Program-made: the position numbers and the translations under genes
Shown here: positions 5,749-9,964 of the stretch, piece by piece
How the letters are laid out: each line of letters begins with the position of its first letter
Position numbering within the stretch: the stretch's first letter is position 1
NCBI GenBank assembly: GCA_045807225.1
Contig: JBJMHU010000113.1
Coordinates: 1 to 9,964, forward strand
Source: Fodinibacter sp045807225
GTDB lineage: Bacteria > Actinomycetota > Actinomycetes > Actinomycetales > Dermatophilaceae
Direction: 5' to 3'
Length of the DNA: 9,964 nt
Notes under the pieces: generated by a model
What the model saw: the letters and a program-made list of their open reading frames with translations, nothing else
Databases searched by the model: none
Told to the model about the DNA's origin: nothing

Positions 5749-5855
5749 CGGCCGGGTTGCCCGGGGCGACACCGTGCCCACGCCGCGCCGTCTCCAGGCG
5801 GGAGGCCGCGCGTTCGCGTGCCGCCACCGATTTCGGGGCGGGCCGCCGGAACGGG

Positions 5856-5861
5856 TAACCT
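5856..5861 (+). promoter_or_regulatory. Candidate -10 box for tRNA-Ser
   Basis: TAACCT ends 7 nt before the mature 5' end of the tRNA at 5869 and fits TANNNT. A -35 element is not clear; TTTCGG at 5831-5836 would give a 19-nt spacer. Confidence 0.5.
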
Positions 5862-5868
5862 CTCCGGC

Positions 5869-5958
5869 GGTGGCGTGTCCGAGCGGCCTAAGGAGCACGC
5901 CTCGAAAGCGTGTGAGGGTTTACGCCCTCCGTGGGTTCAAATCCCACCGCCACCGCCA
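5869..5958 (+). tRNA. tRNA-Ser(CGA)
   Basis: Class II tRNA reading UCG codons. The acceptor stem GGTGGCG (5869-5875) pairs perfectly with CGCCACC (5948-5954). The D stem is TCC/GGA (5878-5880 and 5892-5894), the anticodon stem CACGC/GCGTG (5896-5900 and 5908-5912), and the anticodon CGA is at 5903-5905. The long variable arm at about 5914-5929 (GAGGG...CCCTC) identifies serine. The T arm is GTGGG/CCCAC with loop TTCAAAT. The discriminator is G5955, and CCA appears encoded at 5956-5958. Confidence 0.97.
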
Positions 5959-5963
5959 GCCAG

Positions 5964-6016
5964 CCGGCCAGACAAAGAGCGCCCCGCAGCAGCGGGGCGC
6001 TTCTTTGTCTGGCCGG
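5964..6016 (+). terminator. Long bidirectional hairpin after tRNA-Ser
   Basis: A 24-nt left arm (5964-5987) and a 25-nt right arm (5992-6016) pair throughout except for one extra T near 6001, with an AGCA loop. The core GCGCCCCGC/GCGGGGCGC is followed by a T-rich side (TTCTTTGTC). It lies 5 nt after the tRNA CCA and 38 nt from the end of the convergent anti-sigma gene, so it probably stops transcription from both sides. Confidence 0.8.
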
Positions 6017-6053
6017 TGCCAAAGGGGGTCCGACCACCACCGACTGCCGGCAG

Positions 6054-6305
6054 TCAGCGCCTCAGGCCGCGGAAGGCGGTGAGCAGCGCGTCGACGGCGT
6101 CGTCCGACAGTGACTGCACCGTCACCGAGCCCAGCGCATCGACGGTGAGCCGCAGCTGGTCGAGGTAGGTCCGGCACCCCTCGCACAGGGCGAGGTGCCG
6201 GTCGACCGCCGCGACCTCGCCGGGCGTCAGCGCCCCCTCCAGGTAGTCGGTGAGCAGCTCGACGAGCTCCTGGCAGGCCACGTCGCGCGGGGACAGGGCC
6301 GTCAC
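6054..6305 (-). CDS. Soluble zinc-finger anti-sigma factor (ZAS, RsrA-like)
   Basis: An 83-aa protein expected to hold the upstream ECF sigma factor inactive in the cytoplasm. The ZAS signature is clear: His37-x3-Cys41-x2-Cys44 in 'DRHLALCEGC', with an additional Cys11. No hydrophobic segment long enough for a membrane helix is present, unlike membrane-bound anti-sigma factors, so the signal is probably intracellular, for example redox or zinc. The GTG start (6303-6305) overlaps the sigma factor stop by four bases (GTGA), indicating coupled synthesis. The ribosome binding site GGAGGTG lies in the last sigma codons. The ligand positions (11, 37, 41, 44) fall where I recall them in Streptomyces RsrA, but the Cys3 and His7 of RsrA are absent here, so redox control is only a possibility. 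Confidence 0.87.
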   Translation of the reverse strand: MTALSPRDVACQELVELLTDYLEGALTPGEVAAVDRHLALCEGCRTYLDQLRLTVDALGSVTVQSLSDDAVDALLTAFRGLRR

Positions 6306-6907
6306 GCCGTGATCACCTCCACCTCCAAGAGGCTACGCAGCCGGGCCCGCCCGCGGTGGAGGAGCACCCGCTGGTTGGCCGGCGTGAGGTCGAGCAGCTC
6401 GCACACCTCGGGCGACGAGAAGCCGTGCACGTCGCGCAGCTCGACCACGGCCCGTTGCCGCCCGGGCAGCTCCAGGAGCGCCCCGGCGAGGACGGCCCGC
6501 AGCTCGGCCGTCAGCACGAGGGACTCGGGCCCCCACCGCACCGGGGCCGCCGCCTCGCGCCACCCACCCGGGTACCGGTCGTCGGGACCCCGGAACCGGT
6601 CGGGGTCGACGGTCGGCCCGGCCAGCTCGGCCATCCCCACCGCGTCACCCCGGCCGCGGCGCCGGGCCGTGTTCACCAGGATGCGGAACACCCAGGTGCG
6701 CAGGCTGGCCCGGCCCTCGAACAACCGCAGCCCGCGCAGCACCCCGACCCACGCCTCCTGCACCACGTCCTCGGCGCTGGCGTCGGTGCGCACGTGGCCC
6801 CGCGCCACGCGCAGCATCGCCGGGGACCACGCCCGCACCACCGCGGCGAAGGCCGCTTCGTCTCCTGCACGCAGCCGGTCGACGAGGCCCTCGTCCGTGA
6901 TGGTCAC
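6302..6907 (-). CDS. ECF RNA polymerase sigma factor
   Basis: A 201-aa group IV sigma factor. Region 2 spans about 10-85, with AEDVVQEAWVGVLRGL (45-60) and RTWVFRILVNTARRRG (70-85), the -10 recognition and core-binding helices. A linker of about 40 residues rich in Asp, Gly and Pro follows. Region 4 is at about 130-192 (ELPGRQRAVVELRDVHGFSS, then a helix-turn-helix ending RVLLHRGRARL). The likely start is GTG at 6905-6907. No Shine-Dalgarno is evident, but TACGTT lies 6 nt upstream, fitting a leaderless transcript. It forms an operon with the anti-sigma gene, and a gene of unknown function diverges from it. The 223-nt divergent region would be the place for an autoregulated promoter, but I did not find a convincing GGAAC-type -35. 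Confidence 0.94.
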   Translation of the reverse strand: MTITDEGLVDRLRAGDEAAFAAVVRAWSPAMLRVARGHVRTDASAEDVVQEAWVGVLRGLRLFEGRASLRTWVFRILVNTARRRGRGDAVGMAELAGPTVDPDRFRGPDDRYPGGWREAAAPVRWGPESLVLTAELRAVLAGALLELPGRQRAVVELRDVHGFSSPEVCELLDLTPANQRVLLHRGRARLRSLLEVEVITA

Positions 6908-6913
6908 TGGCGC

Positions 6914-6919
6914 AACGTA
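6914..6919 (-). promoter_or_regulatory. Candidate -10 box for a leaderless sigma-factor transcript
   Basis: TACGTT on the coding strand fits TANNNT and is followed by exactly 6 nt and the GTG start, the same arrangement as upp. A TTCCCG 18 nt further upstream is at best a weak -35. Confidence 0.4.
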
Positions 6920-6963
6920 GCCCCGAGCCGCGACCCACGGGAAGCGTTCGCGGGCAGCCGTAA

Positions 6964-6983
6964 GGCCCCCGAAAGCAGGGGCC
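6964..6983. other. Small hairpin in the divergent intergenic region 6908-7130
   Basis: GGCCCC (6964-6969) pairs with GGGGCC (6978-6983) around an 8-nt loop. It lies between two divergent genes where no terminator is needed, so it may be an operator or chance in GC-rich DNA. The same region holds a 6-nt direct repeat GTGACA at 7071-7076 and 7083-7088 and a TACGGT box at 7089-7094, possible promoter elements for the gene at 7131. Confidence 0.3.
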
Positions 6984-7120
6984 GGCCGGCGGGGTCGGCG
7001 TCACACGAGCTCGGTCAGCCGGCCGGGCGACGGTCCGGTGAGTCGGGTCCGTGTAACGCTGCAGCTCGAAGTGACACCACAGGTGACATACGGTGCCGCG
7101 AACCGGTCGCGGCGTTCCAC

Positions 7121-7126
7121 GGGAGG
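7121..7126 (+). promoter_or_regulatory. Ribosome binding site fixing the start of the unknown protein
   Basis: GGGAGG is followed by 4 nt and then the ATG at 7131. It would lie inside the gene if the upstream in-frame GTG at 7038 were used, so it argues for the shorter protein. Confidence 0.75.
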
Positions 7127-7130
7127 TCCG

Positions 7131-7748
7131 ATGTCCGAACAGGCACTCGCGGCGGCACGCCGCTCACTGCACGCGGTGGCCGAGCTCGTGATCGCCGGCC
7201 CCCAACAGGCGTCTACCGGCGACATCCGGCTGCGCGTCGTGTCCGGCGGTTTCGCCGGCACGGTGTCAGGAGTGCGCGTCGACGGCGCCGAACTGGTGTG
7301 GAGCGGCGGCCGCACCCCGCTCGCCGGCACCTGTCACACGCTTGCAGCGGCGGCCGGCGTCACCGCGGTCGCACCGGACGCCTACCAGCACGGGTCGGGG
7401 GTCGACCCCGACGAGCAGCTCGTGCTCGACCCCGAGGCCACGGCCCTGCTGCTGGGCTGGTTCGCCCGAGGGGATGCGGCGCTGCAGGCGTTCGCACCGG
7501 GCGCGGAGCGGGTGCTGTGGCCGGAGCACTTCGACGTCGGTTACGCACTGGACGAGGTGAACTACGGGGTGTCGCCAGGCGATGACGGCCACCCGGCGCC
7601 CTACGCCTACGTCGGCCCGTGGACCCGGCGGGACGGCCCTTTCTGGAACGCTCCCTTCGGTGCCGCGTGCGCCGCCGCGCAGCTGCCGGAGGTGGCGGAC
7701 GTGGTCGACTTCTTCAGGCGGGGCCGGTCCGAGGCGGCCCGCGTCTGA
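7131..7748 (+). CDS. Conserved protein of unknown function with DEVNYGVSPGDD motif
   Basis: A 205-aa soluble protein that I cannot assign to a named family. The N-terminal third (1-75) is Ala-rich, with a strand-rich part around 31-65 (IRLRVVSGGFAGTVSGVRVD). Residues 98-125 include a helix (PEATALLLGWFARGDAALQ). The C-terminal half has a highly specific pattern: WPEHFDVGY at 130-138, DEVNYGVSPGDDGHP at 141-155, PYAYVGPW at 157-164 and FWNAPFGA at 171-178. The density of Asp, His, Glu, Trp and Tyr there suggests a ligand or metal site, which is inference. I recall similar unannotated actinobacterial proteins ending with this block. There is no signal peptide and no membrane helix. It diverges from the ECF sigma operon and converges with the histidine kinase gene. 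Confidence 0.85.
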   Translation: MSEQALAAARRSLHAVAELVIAGPQQASTGDIRLRVVSGGFAGTVSGVRVDGAELVWSGGRTPLAGTCHTLAAAAGVTAVAPDAYQHGSGVDPDEQLVLDPEATALLLGWFARGDAALQAFAPGAERVLWPEHFDVGYALDEVNYGVSPGDDGHPAPYAYVGPWTRRDGPFWNAPFGAACAAAQLPEVADVVDFFRRGRSEAARV

Positions 7749-7749
7749 G

Positions 7750-7772
7750 CGGCACCCAGCGGGCGAGTGCCG
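7750..7772. terminator. Small hairpin between convergent genes
   Basis: CGGCAC (7750-7755) pairs with GTGCCG (7767-7772) around an 11-nt loop, in the 27 nt between two convergent stop codons. The stem is short and has no T tract, so it is a weak bidirectional terminator candidate. Confidence 0.4.
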
Positions 7773-7775
7773 GCG

Positions 7776-8798
7776 TCAGGTGGTGGCCGGTGGTGACGCC
7801 GGCAGGTGCAGGGTGAACCGGCATCCGCCGCCGGCGTTCAGGACGTCCACCGCGCCACCGTGCGCTCGGGCCACCCCGGCGACGATCGCCAGACCCAGCC
7901 CTGACCCGGCATCGGCGTCCGGGGTGCGCGCCGTGCTGCCGCGGTAGCCGGTCTCGAAGACCCGAGCCAACACGTCGTCGGGTATGCCGCCGCACTCGTC
8001 CTGCACGCTGATGACCACTCCGTCACGCTCCGGAAGCACCGTCGTCGTGACCTCGCCACCGCGCGGGGTGTGCCGGATGCCGTTGGCCACCAGGTTGGCG
8101 ACCGCCCGGCTCAGGTCCGCGGGGGCCACCCGGCACCGCACGCCGGCGCCTGCCGACCCGCTCAGCCGCACGCCTGCGGCATCCGCGATGGGCCGCAGGC
8201 CGGCGACGGTGTCGGAGACGAGGTCGCCCACGTCGGTCTCGGCCATCTGCAGGTCGGGGTGGGCGGCCTGCAGGCGGGAGAGCGCGAGGAGCGCATCGAC
8301 CAGGTCTCCCATCCGCCCGACCGCCTCACGCACCTGGCGCATGGCCGTCGGCACGTCGGTCGCCACCCCGTCCTCGACCGCCTCGCTGATCGCCCGGATG
8401 CCGGCCAGCGGGGTGCGCAGGTCGTGTGACACCCACGCGACCAGCTCGCGCCGGTCGGCCTCGGCCCGGGCCTCCTGCTCACGGGCCATCCGGTCGGCGG
8501 TCGCGGCCCGGTCGGCGGCGATCACCCGGCGAGCGACAAGGGCGCCGAGCACCGCCGCGACCGGGACCGCCGCAAGGAGGACGAGGAGCACCGTCGTGGA
8601 GTCCTGCGGGCGCAGGAACATGGCCCGTGAGCTCGCGTACACCCCTGCTGCGACCGCCACGACGACGACGACCGGAGCTGCCACCGCGGCACGGCCCACC
8701 GACCGGCGGGCGAGTGCCACCACGACGACCACACCCAGCAGGCCGACGACGAGGGTGACCGCGGCGGACAGCACCACCGCCGACAGCTGGGTGGACAT
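7776..8798 (-). CDS. Sensor histidine kinase
   Basis: A 340-aa membrane kinase that should autophosphorylate on His125 and pass the phosphate to the response regulator encoded just upstream. Three hydrophobic segments (about 6-30, 38-60 and 69-93) with short loops leave almost no extracellular sensor domain. A charged helix follows, then the HisKA H-box LVAWVSHDLRTPLAG. The ATPase domain has an N-box NLVANGIRH (Asn235, Asn239; Gly240 where Ala is usual), a G1 box VQDECGGIP (264-273) and a G2 box GSGLGLAIV. No HAMP domain is evident. The ATG at 8796-8798 shares one base with the response regulator stop (TGATG), so the pair is translationally coupled; an in-frame ATG at 8951 lies inside the regulator gene and is not used. 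With the sensor buried in the membrane, the four-helix membrane protein encoded two genes upstream could supply the signal. Confidence 0.93.
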   Translation of the reverse strand: MSTQLSAVVLSAAVTLVVGLLGVVVVVALARRSVGRAAVAAPVVVVVAVAAGVYASSRAMFLRPQDSTTVLLVLLAAVPVAAVLGALVARRVIAADRAATADRMAREQEARAEADRRELVAWVSHDLRTPLAGIRAISEAVEDGVATDVPTAMRQVREAVGRMGDLVDALLALSRLQAAHPDLQMAETDVGDLVSDTVAGLRPIADAAGVRLSGSAGAGVRCRVAPADLSRAVANLVANGIRHTPRGGEVTTTVLPERDGVVISVQDECGGIPDDVLARVFETGYRGSTARTPDADAGSGLGLAIVAGVARAHGGAVDVLNAGGGCRFTLHLPASPPATT

Positions 8799-9526
8799 CA
8801 GGGCGCACCCGGCGGCCGGGCGTCCCAGCGGTAGCCGACGCCGAACACCGTGACGAGCCGGCGGGGTGCGGAAGGCTCGGCCTCGACCTTCTCCCGCAGC
8901 CGGCGCACGTGCACCGTCACGGTGGACTCGTCGCCGAACTGCCAGCCCCACACCTCGCGCATCAGCTCCTCGCGGCGGTGGACCACGCCCGGATGGCTGA
9001 GGAACCAGTCGAGCAGGGCGAACTCCCTTGCCGTGAGGGCCAGCTCACGCCCTCCGCGGGTGACGACGTGCGCGCGCCTATCGAGCACCAGGTCACCGTC
9101 GGCGCTCACGTCCACGGTGGAGGTGGTTCCCTCGCGGGCGTCGTCGGCCGCGGCACCCGTCTCCGGCGCCGCCCGGCGCAGGACGGCCTGTACCCGCAGC
9201 ACGAGCTCACGCGGGCTGAACGGCTTGGTGACGTAGTCGTCCGCTCCCGACTCGAGCCCGACGACCCGGTCGACCTCGGCACCCAGGGCGGTGAGCATGA
9301 CGATCGGCACGTCACCCGACGCCCGGAGCCGCCGGCACACCTCGAGCCCGTCGATGCCCGGCATCATCAGGTCGAGCACCACCAGGTCGGCCGGGTCGGA
9401 CCGCATCGCGCGCAGCGCCTCGGCTCCGTCCGCCGCCTCCACGACCTCGTGGCCGGCGGCGCGCAGGTAGGAGACGACGACCTCGCGCACCGTCACGTCG
9501 TCATCGACGACCAGGACCCGGGCCAT
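8798..9526 (-). CDS. OmpR/PhoB-family response regulator
   Basis: A 242-aa DNA-binding regulator. The receiver domain (1-118) has the acidic pair Asp8/Asp9, the phosphorylated Asp52 in VVLDLMMPG, Thr79 and Lys101 in VTKPF. After an acidic Ala/Thr/Asp linker, the winged-helix output domain (about 140-235) shows LTAREFALLDWFLSHPG, the recognition helix TVTVHVRRLREKV and the wing VFGVGYRW. The ATG at 9524-9526 is preferred because GGAAGG ends 9 nt before it; a GTG three codons earlier would touch that site. The start lies 26 nt inside the end of the upstream membrane-protein gene, and the stop overlaps the kinase start, so the genes form one operon. Its targets are unknown. Confidence 0.95.
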   Translation of the reverse strand: MARVLVVDDDVTVREVVVSYLRAAGHEVVEAADGAEALRAMRSDPADLVVLDLMMPGIDGLEVCRRLRASGDVPIVMLTALGAEVDRVVGLESGADDYVTKPFSPRELVLRVQAVLRRAAPETGAAADDAREGTTSTVDVSADGDLVLDRRAHVVTRGGRELALTAREFALLDWFLSHPGVVHRREELMREVWGWQFGDESTVTVHVRRLREKVEAEPSAPRRLVTVFGVGYRWDARPPGAP

Positions 9527-9932
9527 CGGCACCACCCTTCCGCGATCGGGACACCAGGATGTCCGCGGCGACCGCCAGCACGGTCAGTGTGACAAGGACG
9601 AGCCAGCCCAGCACGTAGTTCCGGTCGAGGAGCGTGGGGTTGTCGGCTCGCGCCCCGAAGCGACCGAGGACGGGGATCGCCACCACCGTGACCGTCCCGA
9701 GCACGACGGCCCCCACGACCACCGGGGCGGGAAGGGAGCCGCGCCACAGCCGGGCGACGACGAAGCACCCGGCGATCGTCACCGGAGCGAGCAGGCCGTC
9801 GTGGAGCAGCACGCCGCCGACCAGCCAGGTCATCGCCGCGCGCAGGTTGTCGAGCCCGAGGTCGAGCAGCGCTACGAGTCCGTACGCCGCCACCCCGACG
9901 CCGAGGGCCCCGATGGCCAGCCGCAGCCTCAT
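9501..9932 (-). CDS. Four-helix membrane protein of unknown function
   Basis: A 143-aa integral membrane protein. Four hydrophobic segments lie at about 4-24, 31-60, 68-90 and 107-128. Between helices 1 and 2 runs 'AAMTWLVGGVLLHDGLLAP', a Trp-x2-Gly-Gly-x3-His-Asp-x3-Ala-Pro pattern that I recall from unannotated actinobacterial membrane proteins. The C-terminus is basic and Gly-rich. The ATG at 9930-9932 has GAGGTG 5 nt upstream and overlaps the stop of the previous gene (ATGA). The 3' end overlaps the response regulator start by 26 nt. The buried His-Asp pair could bind a cofactor or ion, and the tight coupling to a two-component system suggests an accessory sensor or a co-regulated membrane function; both are inference. 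Confidence 0.82.
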   Translation of the reverse strand: MRLRLAIGALGVGVAAYGLVALLDLGLDNLRAAMTWLVGGVLLHDGLLAPVTIAGCFVVARLWRGSLPAPVVVGAVVLGTVTVVAIPVLGRFGARADNPTLLDRNYVLGWLVLVTLTVLAVAADILVSRSRKGGADGPGPGRR

Positions 9933-9964
9933 GTCAGCACCTCGAGCCGGCCGACCCACTTGGT
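9929..9964 (-). CDS. C-terminal end of an unidentified gene (partial)
   Basis: In the frame that ends with a TGA overlapping the next ATG (ATGA), the last residues read TKWVGRLEVLT. The four-base overlap is the usual coupling in actinobacterial operons and fits the tight spacing of the genes that follow. The 'TKWV..LEV' ending is reminiscent of YedY-like molybdopterin-dependent oxidoreductases, but eleven residues are far too few for an assignment. Confidence 0.45.
   Translation of the reverse strand, partial: TKWVGRLEVLT

Noticed and set aside
5869..6016. Phage or island attachment site at tRNA-Ser
   Set aside because: No integrase or duplicated tRNA 3' end is present in the window; the long hairpin is adequately explained as a terminator.
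5818..6168. Open frames covering the tRNA-Ser region
   Set aside because: They overlap the tRNA and its terminator hairpin and have no coding features.
7038..7130. Upstream GTG start for the unknown protein
   Set aside because: The extra 31 residues look random, and the strong GGGAGG at 7121-7126 points to the ATG at 7131.
6356..7585. Plus-strand open frame of 409 codons over the sigma gene and the unknown gene
   Set aside because: It is antisense to a clear ECF sigma factor and out of frame with the gene at 7131, which has its own ribosome binding site.
8799..8951. N-terminal extension of the histidine kinase
   Set aside because: It lies wholly inside the response regulator gene, and the TGATG overlap gives a standard coupled start at 8798.

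Overview
The window is high-GC DNA (roughly 70% or more in most genes by eye). It has GTG starts, a [4Fe-4S]-type PurF, small intergenic gaps and candidate leaderless genes with TANNNT boxes. Together these point to an actinobacterium, plausibly a Micrococcales member such as the Intrasporangiaceae; the family level is inference. Most of the window is ordinary chromosomal housekeeping and signalling sequence, not a phage or plasmid.

Layout: (1) 1-528, + strand, the 3' end of purF. (2) 544-1832, a compact cassette of lower GC. It has one minus-strand gene, an AbiEi-like/DUF559 Vsr-type endonuclease-fold protein. On each side lies a 103-nt block of two palindromes. All four palindromes share one geometry (9-nt arm, 21-nt spacer, 9-nt arm), both pairs are separated by 25 nt, and the outermost arms form a perfect 13-bp terminal inverted repeat. 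This is the most unusual object in the window. (3) 1857-3350, minus, an APC-superfamily amino-acid permease whose ribosome binding site lies inside an inverted repeat. (4) 3453-4452, minus, a two-gene unit: a 55-aa single-pass membrane protein and a bacterial PH-domain membrane protein. (5) 4620-5261 upp (minus) and 5278-5748 tadA (plus), divergent with only 16 nt between start codons. (6) 5869-5958 tRNA-Ser(CGA), followed by a very long hairpin terminator. (7) 6054-6907, minus, an ECF sigma factor and a soluble zinc-finger anti-sigma factor with overlapping stop/start codons. (8) 7131-7748, plus, a protein of unknown function with a strongly patterned C-terminal half. (9) 7776-9964, minus, a tightly overlapping operon: the last codons of an unidentified gene, a four-helix membrane protein, an OmpR-type response regulator and a three-helix histidine kinase.

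How genes work together: upp (uracil salvage) and purF (committed step of purine synthesis) are nucleotide metabolism, and tadA with tRNA-Ser belongs to translation. The sigma/anti-sigma pair and the two-component system are two independent regulatory modules flanking an orphan gene. The cassette is best read as either a REPtron-like element (a nuclease-family gene bracketed by palindromic repeats) or a self-regulated AbiEi-type gene with unusually elaborate operators. The sequence alone cannot decide between these.
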